Assembly: GCA_028641055.1 (NCBI GenBank)
Contig: CM054059.1
Span: 432,268,332 to 432,332,331 of the forward strand
Length of the DNA stretch: 64,000 nt
Direction: 5' to 3'
DNA from: Alopecurus myosuroides
Lineage: Eukaryota; Streptophyta; Magnoliopsida; Poales; Poaceae
The first letter of the stretch is position 1. Each line of letters starts with the position of its first letter. The notes below the pieces were generated by a model, which was given only the letters and a program-made list of their open reading frames with translations, was not told the origin of the DNA and made no database searches. This document shows, in pieces, positions 44,161 to 57,639 of the stretch. A program made the position numbers and the translations under genes.

Positions 44161-44596
44161 CAAGATTGTAAAAACAAGAGCATTACAATTGGAATATTGT
44201 TTTGGGCAGAGGGGGCTTGGGTTGGAAAATAGTCACTGATATACGAGAGATTACTCGGAGGGGTTCGCAAGAAGCACAAAGAGGTGGAAAACCGAACCCG
44301 TACGAGTTATCAAGGAAAATATATGATATGCGAGAAAGATCCAAAACATACCAAAGGTCGGTGGCCGAAGCCACCATGTTGAGTGTGTACTTTGGCACCG
44401 TGAAGATATATATTGGGTCCAAAAATACTACTCACAATTAAGCACAATAAGTCACAAATTGACTAGATATGCAATGATTAATTGATTTTCGCATGATAAG
44501 AGGAGTGCATACTCATTAGTTGAGTAGCGCTCCCCCTATTTCCATGCCTACATCTAAACCTAATAGCATGCATAATGAAGGTACATATGCAAGGTT

Positions 44597-46294
44597 TCAA
44601 GTGAAGTTGGAAGAATCGATGACATTTAGTTCATTCCTCAAAGCTCGAAATCGTGGTTCATCAAGGGCCTTCGTGAAGATATCAGCAAGTTGATCCTTAG
44701 TGGGGACATATGAGAGATCAATATCACCTTTCTCAACATGATCCCGAATGAAATGATGACGGATCTCAATGTGCTTCGTCTTGGAGTGAAGAACTGGGTT
44801 GTAGGCGATCTTGATATCACTCTCATTATCACAAATAAGAGGCACCTTGTCAAAATGAATACCATAATCCTTCAAGGTTTTCCTCATCCATAGCAATTGG
44901 GCACAACAACTTGCCTCGGAGATATACTCGGCCTCGGTGGTGGAGAGAGCAATGCAATTTTGCTTCTTTGAAGACCAACATCCCAAGGAGCGGCCAAGGA
45001 ATTGACAACCCCCGGATGTGGACTTCCTATCCGTCTTCTCTCCCGCATAATCCGCATCCGAATATCCAATGAGTTGAAAGCTTGAACCTGTGGGGTACCA
45101 AAGACCAAAGTTTGGGGTATGAACTAAGTATCGAAAGATTCGTTTCACAGCTTCCAAATGACTTTTCCTACGAGAGGCTTGAAACCTTGCACATTTACCT
45201 ACGCTATACATGATATCGGGTCGAGATGCACAAAGGTAGAGCAAATATCCAATCATGGAGCGGTATACCTTTTGATCTACCTCTTTACCGTTGGGGTCGG
45301 GTTTCAAGTCGGTGGTCGTGGACATAGGAGTGTTCATAGGTTTGGCATCATTCATATTAAATCTCTTGAGCATGTCTTGAGTGTATTTGGCTTGTTTGAT
45401 GAAGGTTCCTTCATGATATTGATTCACTTCAAATCCAAGAAAGAATTCCAACTCTCCCATCATAGAAATTTCGAACCTATCGGTCATAAGCTTGCAAAAC
45501 TCCTCATTGAACAAAGTGTTAGTAGACCCACAAATGATGTCATCCACATAGAGTTGGCATATGAACAAGTCACCTCCAACCGTCTTGGTAAAGAGGGCTG
45601 GATCGATTAAACCAACATTAAACCCACGATCTACTAGAAACTCTTTAAGGTGCTCGTACCACGCACGTGGAGCTTGTTTAAGTCCATAGAGCGCCTTATC
45701 GAGTTTATAGACATGATCGGGGTGGTTGGGATCCTCGAAACCCGGAGGTTGCTTGACATATACTAACTCATTAATAGGACCATTAAGGAAAGCACTCTTA
45801 ACATCCATTTTTTGTAACTTGAAATTATGATGAGATGCATAAGCAAGTAAGATGCGAATAGATTCAAGGCGAGCTACGGGGGCAAAGGTTCCACCGAAAT
45901 CGATACCTTCGACTTGAGAAAAACCTTGGGCCACCAATCTTGCCTTGTTGCGAATGACAATGCCATCTTTGTCTTGTTTGTTCTTGAACACCCATTTGGT
46001 TCCAATGACATTTTTGCAATCCTTGGGTCTTGGCAAAAATTTCCACACTTTGTTGTGCTCGAAGTTATTGAGTTCATCATGCATGGCTTCAAGCCAATCT
46101 TGATCTTCGAGTGCTTCATAGAGCTTCTTCGGTTCAATGAAAGAGACAAAAGCATGAGCCTTGCTAAAATACGCCAATTGCCTTCTAGTGACCACTCTTC
46201 CACGAACTTGCCCAAGAATCTTGTCCTCCGTATGACCCGCTCGTTCAAGATTCTCTAGCCTTATCTTTGCTCTTCGTGCTAGTATCTCCTCCAA
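44597..46294 (-). CDS. pol: Reverse transcriptase and RNase H of the SIRE-like element, copy 2 (intact frame)
   Basis: An uninterrupted 565-codon frame. [42 protein letters not shown]. RNase [39 protein letters not shown]. All catalytic acidic residues are present. The Met at 46294 is merely the first in frame after a frameshift and stop that separate it from the integrase, so this domain could not be made as part of a normal polyprotein. Copy 1 carries a stop at the equivalent of 45641-45643. Confidence 0.9.
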   Translation of the reverse strand: MEEILARRAKIRLENLERAGHTEDKILGQVRGRVVTRRQLAYFSKAHAFVSFIEPKKLYEALEDQDWLEAMHDELNNFEHNKVWKFLPRPKDCKNVIGTKWVFKNKQDKDGIVIRNKARLVAQGFSQVEGIDFGGTFAPVARLESIRILLAYASHHNFKLQKMDVKSAFLNGPINELVYVKQPPGFEDPNHPDHVYKLDKALYGLKQAPRAWYEHLKEFLVDRGFNVGLIDPALFTKTVGGDLFICQLYVDDIICGSTNTLFNEEFCKLMTDRFEISMMGELEFFLGFEVNQYHEGTFIKQAKYTQDMLKRFNMNDAKPMNTPMSTTTDLKPDPNGKEVDQKVYRSMIGYLLYLCASRPDIMYSVGKCARFQASRRKSHLEAVKRIFRYLVHTPNFGLWYPTGSSFQLIGYSDADYAGEKTDRKSTSGGCQFLGRSLGCWSSKKQNCIALSTTEAEYISEASCCAQLLWMRKTLKDYGIHFDKVPLICDNESDIKIAYNPVLHSKTKHIEIRHHFIRDHVEKGDIDLSYVPTKDQLADIFTKALDEPRFRALRNELNVIDSSNFT

Positions 46295-46353
46295 AGATTC
46301 TTTGGAATAGATTGAGAATCACCTTCTTCATCGGAGACATGTCCATCTTCATT

Positions 46354-47940
46354 TTATCCTTGATCAATAATGGGTGATGAATCACCACTAGGTTGAGCAC
46401 TCTCAACAATGATGGAATCTTGATCATGATTAAGATGAGTTGCTTGGCCTTGGTCATTACCTTGGTCTTGATGGTTAGCTTGAGGGCTTGGTGCATCTTG
46501 TTGAGTAGCTTGATTATCAATGGGTGTAGTCAATGGCCCCACTTGAGTGGGGCATAGTCCTTCTCCCTCCGTCATCCGGTAACCCTCAATGGGGATTATT
46601 TCACCAATCCCCATTCTTCTTATGACGAGGGGAGGAATTGCATCTCCTACAACACCATGATCTATACGCCCCCCTTGGGAGCCGTTATCCTCATCAAACA
46701 CCACGTCTATAGCTTCTTCAACTTGTCCGGTGGACTTGTTGTAGACTCTATAGGCGTGAGCGTTTGTGGCATAGCCAACAAATATACCCTCATAAGATTT
46801 GGTCTCAAATTTTGACAACCGTTTACCTTTATTGCGAATGAAGCACTTGCAACCGAAGACCTTGAAATAAGATACATCCGGTTTCTTGCCCGTGAGAATC
46901 TCATAGGGAGTCTTGTTCAAAATCTTGTGAAGATATAACCGGTTGGTAGCATGACATGCGGTGGAGACGGCTTCGGCCCAAAAGTTATAGGGAGAAGAGA
47001 ACTCCGCAATCATAGTTCTAGCCGCATCCATCAAAGTTCGGTTCTTTCTCTCCGCAACACCATTTTGTTGAGGGGTATAAGGAGTGGAATATTGATGGGC
47101 AATGCCTTCTTCACTAAGAAAACCCTCAACGGTATAGTTCTTGAACTCCGAGCCATTATCACTCCGAATGGCCAATATGGTAGCATTGTGTTGGCGCTTT
47201 ACTAGAGTGATGAACTCGATGACTCTCTTTTGAGTTTCACTTTTCCTCTTGAAGAAATACACCCAACAATATCTTGAATAATCATCCACAATCACCAAGC
47301 AATACTTCTTTCCTCCGAGGCTATCATAGGATAGTGGACCAAAGAGATCTAAGTGTATGAGCTCGAGAATTCTTGTGGTGGAGATAGTTGTCTTGGTTGG
47401 GTGTTGTTCTCCATGTTGCTTCCCAAAGGTACAAGAGCTACACACACGGTCTTTAGCAAACTTAGATTTGGTTAGTCCTAGAACATGATTGCCAATTTGG
47501 AGGTCATGTAACATTCTCATATTGGTGTGGGCTAGCCGGCGATGGCAAAGCCACCCCACATCAACTTTAGCCATTAGGCATGTCGCGGCACACATGTCTT
47601 CTTTAGAGAATTCCACTACATACATGCCGTTCTTGACAAACCCAACAAAGGCTACTTTAAGAGATGTCTCCCAAGTGACAATCAAACTCTCTTTATTAAA
47701 GAACAAGGTAAAGCCACAATTCGCAAGTTGAAGAACGGACATAAAGTTATAGCCAAGGGACTCAACAAGGAGAACATTCTCAATTGATAAATCATTTGAG
47801 ATAGCCACCTTGCCTCGTCCCAATACCTTAAGCTCGGACTTGTCACCAATAGTAACGCAATTGAGATGAGGTAAAGGAGGTTCAATATTACTTATTGCAT
47901 CATAGCTTCCGGTCATAAGTTGGGATGCACCACTATCCAC
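46354..47940 (-). pseudogene. pol: Protease, integrase and linker of the SIRE-like element, copy 2
   Basis: 528 codons from the protease DSGAS motif through the integrase zinc region, the core with all three acidic residues (HLDLFGP, RSDNGSEF, NGVAERKNRT), the GKKPDVSYFKVFG region and the Gln/His/Asp-rich linker. It ends at a stop before the RT. The integrase itself looks intact, but the domain is cut off from gag and RT by phase changes. Confidence 0.9.
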
Positions 47941-47980
47941 TGTCCATCTAGTTGACCCGGAAGCATTTCCCTACAAGAGA

Positions 47981-50624
47981 TCAATTTCTTGATTTAGGTA
48001 CCCATCCTTCAATGGGTCCTCTTTTGTTAGTCACAAGGGTCTTAGGAACCCAAATAGTCCAATGAAAATCATCACCATAAGAAGTACCAACGTATTTAGC
48101 ATAAACATGTCCATCTCTAGATTTCATAAGAACATAAGATGGGTTATATTTTCCGGCGAAATCATTGTGAGTGATGCTCCGCCTAGAGGTATCACAACCC
48201 ACAATGGCATTTGTCTCCTTCTCTTTGGTCACCTCTCCCTCTTTCACAAATACAACATTTTGAGAGGGAGAAGTGACATTCTTGGATATCTTCTTTGAGT
48301 TGGAAACAAAGCCAAGTCCCTCTTTCCATTTCTTGGCTCCTTGAGATCTTATTGCATCATTGAGAATTCTTTCTTTCCCTACAATGTTAGTTGTAGTAGA
48401 AGAGGTAGGCACAATAACAATGCTATTTGATGAAGATGCAACATGCTTATTAGATTGTTGAGCTAGAAGCTTATTACGAGACTTGGCAAGTTTGTCACGA
48501 ATTTCTTTAAGAGACGTAAACTACTTTTTTTAGTTTCTCATGCTTCTCGTCAGGTTTTTGATGAGCTATTCCTAGCTTCAACTCTTCCTCTTCAAATTCT
48601 TTAAGTAAAACAAGAGATTTGGCATGTTCTTTCTTAAGCTTGGCAATATATTTGTTGTTATCTTTCCTAAGCTTTGAAACACTAATAGCATATGTCTCTT
48701 GTAGACTAGATAGTCTCTCTTCGAGAGAGGCTCTCATGGATCTCTCTTTTTCAAGTGCTTTGACCAGTTCGTCGTCATGATTATCATGGCTACCGCCATG
48801 GTTCTCCAAGGTCATGATGATCTCCTCCTTCTCATCTATGAGGGAGTTAGCATCATCAAGTTGCCTTAAGAGAGCCTTTACCTTTTCTTTAGTTTCACCT
48901 TCAAGACTACACAACCAAGAGCCTAGATTCTTGGCCTCCTCATCATCAACAACATTTTCAACACAATCCAATAATGAGGGAGAGCTAGTGACAATAGACT
49001 TTGAGGTGGAAGATATTACCGCGGTGGCTTTTGCCATGAGACATGTAGGTCGGATCGATGCCTTCTCATTGGGGGATTCAAATAAAGAGACTGATGAAGA
49101 GGAAGTCGTAGCTATGGCGACGTGGGCAACACCTACGACTTCATCTTCTCCTTCATCTCCGGAGTAGTATGTTTCCAATGTGGGGCCTTCTTGAACATAT
49201 AGAGCCCCCAGGACTCTTCTAGCGAGGTTCTTGTTTTGTGGAGCTTTGTTCTTGTCCTTGCGAACAAGCTTCCCTTCATTCTCTTCTCTTGGCTCAAAGG
49301 GACACTCTTTGACGAAGTGGTTTGCACTTCTACAATTGTAGCATGTCCTTGGCCGCTCCCCTTTCTTTCTAAAGATCTTGTTCCTTGAAGGTCTAGGAGC
49401 ATCGGCCTTGTGAGCCTCCCATCTCTTCCAATACCCTTGCATGGCAAGAGCGATACACTTATGGGCACCTTTGTATGCATCTTCATAGTCCTCATCATCA
49501 TCATCCACTTCTTCTATCTTGGCCATTGCCTTAGACTTCAAGGCGAGGTTAGGAGACTTTCCAAGTCCTCTTGAGCAAGCAAGAGCATCATCCGCGCTCT
49601 TGTGAGATAAGGATATGGCTATGAACTCACTAGGGACACCAATGGAGTTGAGGGAGTTGTAGTCGGATCTTGTTCGAATGCTAGTGGAGAGGTTCTTCTC
49701 AAATGGAGTTATGGCCTTGACAAACTTCCTCTTGATCCACTCATCGGAGATTTCCTCTTTTCCAAAGTCCCTTAATTGATTGCCAAGGGTGACCACTCTT
49801 CTATATAGCTCCTCGGGACTTTCTTCTTCAAGCATAACAAAGTTCTCGGACTTGTCAAGAGCAACATCATATTTGGATGATTGAATGCTTGCATTGCCTT
49901 GGAACAAAGTGTCAAGTTTATCCCAAGCTTACTTGGAGGTCTTGATACTGTGGATGTGTTCAAGATGTTCTCTTGGGAGAGCCTTTTGGATAGTCACAAG
50001 AGCGGTCTTGTTGAGTTGAAATTCCACATCCTCTCTTGGAGTCAAGTTGCTCGGATCATGAGGGTGGAATCCATGGAGAATGCTTCTCCACAAAGCGGTG
50101 CAAGGTCCTGAAATGTGAGACTCCATATCAAACTTCCAAGAAGAGAATTCGTTAGTGTTAAGCATGGGAGGAACTCCAACATTAACCATGTGTGGCATTG
50201 TGGCAATGGGGTGGATAGAATCATAATTGGGAGGTGGTGGAACTTTAGAGTTAGACCCCGAACCGTTAGCCGATTGAGACTTGGAGCCCTCGGAGCTCCC
50301 ACCGCTCTTAGCCTTTTTATCGGCCTTTGCTTTGGCTTTCGCCTTAGCTAAAGCGAAGTTAGCTTCCATTTCGTCGATGTCCGGAATGGACTCTTCGTTC
50401 GAGCTAACATCACTGTCGATGAGAGGTGGTTCCACGGACTCCTTGGTTTTCCCCATCAAGGCCTCCATCATTTTATTTATGCTAGAAACCTCCAAACTAA
50501 CACTAGAGCTAACCTTAGATAATTTGGTTTGGATAGTTCCAACCGTATCTTGTAGGTTAGATATAGTGTCGGCCATTTTGGAGATTTCCGCACTAGAACT
50601 ACTGGGGGCATTTTCATCGACCAT
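47981..50624 (-). pseudogene. gag: Large gag of the SIRE-like element, copy 2 (stop and frameshift)
   Basis: As in copy 1: 231 codons to a shared TAA (49929-49931), then the gag core and CCHC knuckle in frame to 48507. An additional base in a poly-T run (about 48525-48532) changes phase before the Ser-rich tail (48412-47981). Copy 1 instead meets a TAG at that place with no change of phase. Confidence 0.88.
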
Positions 50625-50662
50625 TGTACTCTTGGGCGGTTAACCACTTAGCAAGAGCCGAG

Positions 50663-50674
50663 GCTCTGATACCA
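50663..50674 (-). other. Primer binding site (tRNA-iMet), copy 2
   Basis: Minus-strand TGGTATCAGAGC next to the 5' LTR; duplicate of 31283-31294. Confidence 0.95.
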
Positions 50675-50676
50675 AT

Positions 50677-52115
50677 TGAAAGTGCACCATGGTCAACTAG
50701 AGGGGGGGTGAATAGGTTGACTACCAATTTTTCTTTTCTTTTTCCTTTTAGTTGGGCTAAGCAAGATAAGATAAGGTTCTCTAGATGTGCATCTAGGTGA
50801 GCAACCTATGTGGACAAGATAATATGCGTAACAGAAGTAAAGCGAAAGGTAATAATATAAACCACAAGTGTAAACAAGGAGACAAGGATATGATTCCCGT
50901 AGTTCCTTCTCAAAGAGAAGTACGTCTACGTTGGAGAGGTGGGGATCCACCTAGGCACTCCTCAATAGCACGGTTGTGCACACCTTGTTCTCCTTGAGCT
51001 TCTCCGGTGAGGGAGATTCTCGTTTCCACTATGAGGTCGACTTGAAGGCGTTGACCAAACCTTTACAAGAGCTCGAGGTCACTCCACAAGATGGATGGAG
51101 GCTCTCAAGCAATCCGTAGCTTCTTGCAACAAGGTGGAAGCTACAAGCACAAGATCTACTAAGGTTTCTAGGCCTTGAGTAGGATTCTAGATCTACTAGG
51201 TTGTGGTGGATGGATTTGAAATTCCTTTGGTGGAAGTGTGGATCTAGGCCTCCTCTAGCTCTCCACCAAGTATGGGAGTGATTGGATGGACGGAGAGAGA
51301 GATCTAGGTGGGTGAAGCTTTCATTAATGGCGAGAGAGTGGAAAAAGCTTAGCATTTATGAGGAAGGGGAAGGGGTATTTATACCCCTTCCCACAAAGTG
51401 GCAGTTGCAGTCCTTGATGCACCGGAGGCTCCGGTGGGCTTCTTTTAGTTGCGCAGCAGCACAGCACGAAAGTTACCCTTTGGAGGGCCAAGGGGTGGAG
51501 GCCCCGGTGGAAAGTGCGGAGGCTCCGCCCACCGGAGCTGCACCGGAGGTTCCGGTGGAGCCTCCGCTTTTATCCAACAGAGCAAGATTTTGGCGGAGAC
51601 CCCACCGGAGGTGCACCAGATGGCAATCGTTCAAAGGGCCAGGTTGGAGGCCACCGGAGCTCCACCGGAGGCTCCGGTGGAGCCTCCGCTCTTATCCAAC
51701 AGAGCAAGCTTTTGGCGGAGCCTCCACCGGAGGCGCACCGGATGCCCATCGTTCAAGGGGCCTGGTTGGAGGCAGCGGAGGCTCCGGTGGAAAGGGCGGA
51801 GGCTCTGCCCACCGGAGCTCTACCGGAGGTTCCGCCCTGGCCTCCGCTCATATGCACCAGAGGGAGGTTTGGGCAGACCCTGCACCGGAACCGCACCGGA
51901 GCCTGGGCGGAGCCTCCGGTGGTTTCACCGGAGCCTCCGCTCCATGCAGAAAATGCTTCCCAGTTTTCTTTCTCCTAACTCTTTTCATTTTAACCAAACA
52001 CGCAGCCCATAGAATTAGTGAACTTGATGAACCTGGGCATTTTCATATATCAAACAAACATTAGATCAAATAGGTATGTTGTCATATAATTATCAAAACG
52101 GACGGTGATCTTTCA
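50677..52115 (-). repeat. 5' LTR of the SIRE-like element, copy 2
   Basis: 1,439 bp, almost identical to 31297-32735 (two substitutions noticed). It contains the TATA palindrome at 51367-51392 and the GC-rich palindromic array. Confidence 0.92.
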
Positions 52116-53292
52116 GAATTGATTATGGAGATAGCGCGAGGCGCGGGGCAGCGCCGACGTCGGCGGTGGCGTAGGGACTCTTTCCTTGCGCCGCTCGCAT
52201 CATGGGGAGCGCCGTATCTTAGCCCTCTTCCTTCATGGCTTCTTGGGAGCCAGCCCTCATGGAGATGGGATCCATGGGGGAGGCAAAAACGTGGATTTGG
52301 TGTCAGGAAATTCGTGTTATGGGGTGTCTGTCACGACCTAGGTTTCCTCCCTTTATATAGTCTCACGAATTTCTGTCATCCCATCTAGGACTGCGGTAAA
52401 TCGGGATTTTCTCGGCCGTCCGGACTGGGATTGGTCCGAACTCTATGTCTGCGACGTTCCTCGCAAAATTCCCCACAACTTTTACGACCGCACGTTTTCG
52501 ATTTGACATTGTCTTCGACCTCTAACGTGACAATATTTAAAAAGACTTTTCAGACAGATTTCAGGAAAGTCCCAATTAGGCTCCAATAAGGTTTCCTCTT
52601 GTATTTTTGATAATTCCTACACATCAATGTGTAAAACAAGAACATTGTGCACTTTTGCAACTATTAGTAGGGTAGTCCAAATAAATCATAAACTTAATAT
52701 AAAAACAATTATCAAAAGCATAAAAGTAGCAAGAAACCATCAAAATTTATAAATACGCATTGGACGTAACAACATCCCCAAGCATAGTTTCTACCCGTCC
52801 TCGAGTAGGTAAAACGATACCAAGACAATTTTTGAGGTGACTTGCTACGAACACAATCTTGATCATCATTATTTGTAAAAGCATTGCAAGCTGAAATCAA
52901 AGTACTCTAAACATAGGAATGATAGATATAATTTCAACAATGTAACTTAGCAACCATGTTGAAACATGAAAAGTAACACAAAAAAAAGATCATGAATAAT
53001 GATTCATTGAAAGATATACGTTTGTTTCGAGCATAAAGAAAACACAGCAAAGTGGTATTCCGCGTGTCCTTAAAAGTGGGAGCAAAACATAAATGCCAGG
53101 ACACCTTCAAAGTTCAAGTGGTGACTAGAAAATAATAAGAACAAGTAATAATATCATGAATCAATCAATAATAATCTTTGAGACTGATCCACATTATACT
53201 CAAAATGAAAACTATGCTCTTTTAATTGTGCATAAAGTTAGAAGATGAGGACTCAACATAAAAGTAAAAGAAAGGCCCTTCGCAGAGGGAAG

Positions 53293-54719
53293 TGATGTCT
53301 ACGCACGCTTCTATTCTTGTAGACAGTGTTGGGCCTCCAAGTGTAGAGGTTTGTAGAACAACAACAAGTTTCCCTTAAGTGTATCATACAAGGTTATCGA
53401 ACTCAGGGGGAAGAGGTCAAAGGTATCCCTCTCAAGAAACCTTGCAATTGCGATACAAGATGTCTCCTGTGTCTCCAACACACCTAATACAATTGTTAGT
53501 TGTATAGGTGCAGTAGTTCCGCGAAGCGAGAGTGAAATACAAGTAATATGGATGGTTATAAGTGATATTAGCAATCTGAAATAAAAAATGGCAGCAAGCA
53601 AACATGTAGCAGAACTTATTGTAAACGTTGTTTCAATGCTTATAAACAAGGCCTAGGGATCATACTTTCACTAGTGGACACTCTCAACAATGATAACATA
53701 ATTGAATGCATAAATATCATCTCTTCACTATGCTACTCCGAACCACTCTTCGGCCGGATAACGAACATAATTCCATGCATAGGCTGTAACAGCACTCCTC
53801 AAGTCTATAATCCCTCTCTAGGGCACCCCACACTGTCACTATGAGCGCCCCAAATTAGTACTAAACAAACGCCAGAATTTCATAGGGTCATCCAACAAAA
53901 AATATAAATATCATGCTAAACCACACGGTGCACACAATGTCACCTTTACACCGTGATCAAAGTGTCTACGGAGATCTCATAACAAAACCACTTGAGTAAC
54001 ATAACATATGAAGAGTAACATCTACTTATTCAACTAGATTACAAAGCTCATGATCACATAAAGATCACGCCATGGGAAAGAGATGAAACACATAGCTACC
54101 AATAGAGCCCTCAGCCCCCGGGGGGGGGGGGGACTACTCCCTCCTCATCATGGGAGACAACAATGACGGTGAAGATGGCGGTGGAGTCAATGGAGATGGC
54201 TCCGGGGGCACTTCCACGTCTCGACAGGGTGTGGGAACAGAGATTTCTGTCCCCAAAACTTGTCGGTGGTGGCGGCGGAGCTACGGAACTTTTAGTGGAA
54301 GGGGGACAATATATTTAGGGTTTATGAATTGGGGGGGCTTTATAGGCGAAAGGGCGATGGCGGTGGGCGCCCAAGGAGCCCACACGACCTCCAGGCGCGG
54401 CCAGGGGCCACCAGCGCCCAGCCATGGTGTGCGAGCTCCAGGGCCCCCCTCCGGGTCTCTTTTGGACTTCCTTGACGCGTCGGCGTCGGGAATTCTAAGA
54501 CTTTTGGCTTTTGTTTCGTCCAATTCCGAGAATATTTCCAAAATAACTTTTGTGAAACCAAAAACAGCAGAAATCAGGAACTGGCTCTGTGGCATCTTCT
54601 CAATAGGTTAGTCCTAGAAAACGTCCGGAAAACGAAGGAAAACATGTGAAAACATAAAGGTATTGGATAGAAAACAAGAATGGAGCATTGAAAATTATAG
54701 ATATGTTTAAGACGTATCA
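53293..54719 (-). repeat. Solo gypsy-type LTR, copy 2 (1,427 bp)
   Basis: Duplicate of 33913-35338 with TSD GGAAG (53288-53292, 54720-54724). One additional G in a G run near 54331-54337 merges two accidental ORFs; this is not a gene change. The 13-G run is the same length as in copy 1. Confidence 0.92.
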
Positions 54720-55616
54720 GGAAGAAGGGATAAACTCATGTGCTAGAGCTTTTAATTTTATTAAAACAGAGGTATTGAAAACAATTTTTTCGAGAGGTGT
54801 ATGTTTATTTCAACGAATGGCAAACAGACAATATAAGACTCACAAGTTAACTAGACTTTACAAGAGCGGCTCCCATTGAAGGACGTTCTTTCTACTGGGG
54901 TAAGTAGATCATCCCTCTTCTCTTTTGTTTACACAATTATGCTTTCACGGATAAATCAGGGGCAAAAAGAGTGAAGAGAATTTATAGTAACCACATTTTG
55001 GGGCTAGGCACCCTGTTCCCAGCTCTTATAGCATTTGGATAAGCGGATGTGCCGCTAGTCCAGGTGTGTAAAGTCCAATCAACAGGTGATATAAAGACCG
55101 TCTACCTACGTCTTCATGAGCTAAAACAGGGGCACAAAACATGTATAATTTTGAAGGTTTTAAAGGTAGCACATGAGAAATTTACTTTGGAGTAGCGGTT
55201 AAATACAACATGTAGGTAGGTATGTTGGACACATTAGGAAAAGTTTGGTTTTGGGAGTTGGATGCACGAGTAGAGCTCATACTCGGTACAGGTGGAGGCT
55301 AGCAAAAGACTGGGAGCGACAAATCAAGAGAGCAATAATGGCCATAATCATGCGCAACGACAAAAACATTATTAATCAAAGCATAAATGGTATTACAAGT
55401 CAAAAATTAAATGATAATAGACGCTAAAGATGGCTGGTTTGTAGTCTTAACATGGTGTTAGCATGCGCCAAGTCAGCCAAATAAAGCATTCAAAGGAGAA
55501 TACCACAATATTATGCTTCGATGTGATAAAAACAACTCATGATTCTTTCAATGGAACATTAAGTACTCTCATATGTTTGATACAAGTCATGCTACATCAA
55601 TAACTACTACACATAG

Positions 55617-57639
55617 AATTAAAATGATATCCAACATGACATGATAAAGTCTAGGCACAGTCTAAACAAGCTTCTATTTGCACCGTTATAAGCGTGAAAT
55701 ATTTTATTGCTTTCCAACACCATCACTTTATTTAAACAAAAACTATCCAAATGATATATCAATGAAACAAGAGAGTAACACTACTCTACAAGAACTAACA
55801 ACTCCGAATAAGATATGCATAAAAAGCAAGAGCTAAAAAGAGGAGGAGTTGCAGCAACTAGACAAAAAACGAAGAATACGAGTATGATAGGAATACGAGA
55901 ATTCATATAAAAAAGCGGAGAGTTTATCTCTCCCACACAAGAATGCTAGGTTCCAACTAAGTTTATTGCAGCAAGGAAATTAAAAGAAAGAAAACAAGAA
56001 CAAACAGACGCTCCAACTAAAGTGCATATGATGTGACTGAATAAAAATATAGTATCACTAGAAGTGACCTGATAAGTTGCTGATAAAGAAGGGGATGCCT
56101 TGGGAATCCCCAATCTTAGACGCTTGAGTCTTCTTGGAATTTGCTGGGATGAACCACAGGGGCATCCTGAAGCTTTGGCTTTCTCACTCTTCTTGATCAC
56201 ATTATATCACCCTCTTCTCTTGACCCTTGAAAACTTCCTTCACACAAAACTTGAAGTAATTTTCATTAGAGGGTTAGTGCATAATCAAAAACTCACATGT
56301 TCTGCATGGACATAAGCATTATCAATACTTTATAAAAATTAGCTACAGCCAGTGATGTTATATGGAGCAAAGAAATTCACTCAACATAGTAAAAGAGAGA
56401 ATGCAAAGTAAAAAAGGCAGAATCTGTCAAAACCAGAACAGTCTGTAAAGATGAATTTTTTCGAGGAACTTACGTTGCTCAAATCGAAAACCTTAAAACT
56501 ATAAAAAGTTTCGTAAATAGATGAGGATCAAGAACCAAAATTTCATGTCATTTTGATATTTCCAGAATTTTATACGAATCTAAGAATGGACAGCGAAAAT
56601 TTGTTTCTGCGCGGAAATCCAAATCTAGCACCAACTTTTCACTAGATACTTTACTTGGCACCACAAATACAAGAAAGTAAAGAGATAAAGGAGTTCCTAC
56701 ATAAGTAATAAACAACATGACTCGTAGAAAACATAAGAAAACATTGCAAAAATGAAAACATGGGTTATCTCCCAAGAAGTGCTTTTCTTTAACGCCTTTC
56801 AGCTAGCCCCGGCAATATACCCAAAGTGCTGCTATTAAACCAATTTTTTTTAATTATAGAAAGGTTGCTTAAGTGACCAACTTATAAATCAAAGGTGATA
56901 CCCAAAAATAATCAAAAGAAAATGCAAAGAGGCCACTCTTACAACAAAAGTCGAAATATGTCCAGAAAAATAGCAGCTGGAAAACATATTTATTAGGTGC
57001 ACTTAAACATGTCATAATTTGTTTCCAATTGTTTTTGCATGCAGAGGGTTAAATGATACATAATCAGTTAAATTGTAGTGACTTTTTGAATTTTCGGCAA
57101 AATATGAAAAACCGTACAGTGAGCAGCAAATGTTGAAAACTGAAAAGCCCTTAAATATGCATCAACTAAAACTAAATGAGTAAAACTTGGTACTTTTTTT
57201 AGAAACTAAAATAATATGGGCTAAAAAAGAACTAAAATTCATAGTAACAGGAAAGAAACCCAAAAATAAATGAAATTAAATTAAAATACATGTTAAGACA
57301 ATAAATATCATGTGAAAAGGGTAATATAGATCATGAATGAGACAACCTCATTTTTGTTGATGGACAGGGGGATGACTCGGGCATCCCCAAGCTTAGATTA
57401 TTGTATCTTCTTCAATATGTTCTTGGGATGCACCTAAACATCCCCAAGCTTGAGCTCTTGCGTCTTTTTGTTCATCTCATATCACCATATTGATTAGATA
57501 TTATACACTATATCCACATAAAACTTCACAAAAATCATTTGTAGGGTTAGTACTCATTAAATAAAATCCACTCATGTTCAAGCATTTGCATGTTTCATGA
57601 TATTTATTAAATATTAGCCACCGTATATACCGAGGTTTT
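55617..57639 (-). mobile_element. H2 internal region continuing beyond the duplication
   Basis: Unique DNA directly after copy 2. It has the AT-rich, gene-free character of H2 internal sequence, with minus-strand motifs common near gypsy PPTs (AAGCTTGGGGATG-type tracts at about 56105, 57382 and 57441) and a TTGGGAGATAACCC motif near 56762-56775. No ORF with recognisable content. No protease, RT or integrase was seen, so H2 may be non-autonomous. Confidence 0.5.

Larger units (their letters stand above)
40226..52115 (-). mobile_element. SIRE/Maximus-like Copia element, copy 2 (11,890 bp, uninterrupted)
   Basis: TSD GAATT at 40221-40225 and 52116-52120. The 3' LTR is 40226-41518, the 5' LTR 50677-52115. 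Because no nested element interrupts it, this copy shows the full structure. It still cannot be autonomous: a stop in gag, frameshifts before protease and before RT, and a stop in the env-position ORF remain. Confidence 0.9.
39408..52771 (-). mobile_element. H2 3' LTR, copy 2, split by the SIRE-like element
   Basis: Duplicate of 10909-33391. The left part is 39408-40225 and the right part 52121-52771. Bases 39294-39407 hold the H1 tip and spacer as in copy 1. Confidence 0.65.
36236..55616 (+). repeat. Tandem duplication, copy 2 (19,381 bp)
   Basis: Direct repeat of 2054-36235 without the Copia and long-LTR insertions. The junction (36236-36240) shares AATTA with the left origin (2054-2058) and the right end (55617-55621). 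It gives the empty sites of both insertions. About forty base differences from copy 1 were visible by eye. Confidence 0.93.

Noticed and set aside
44597..46294. Copy 2 SIRE-like element as autonomous because its RT is intact
   Set aside because: Gag has a stop, and phase changes separate gag, protease-integrase and RT, so a functional polyprotein cannot be made.
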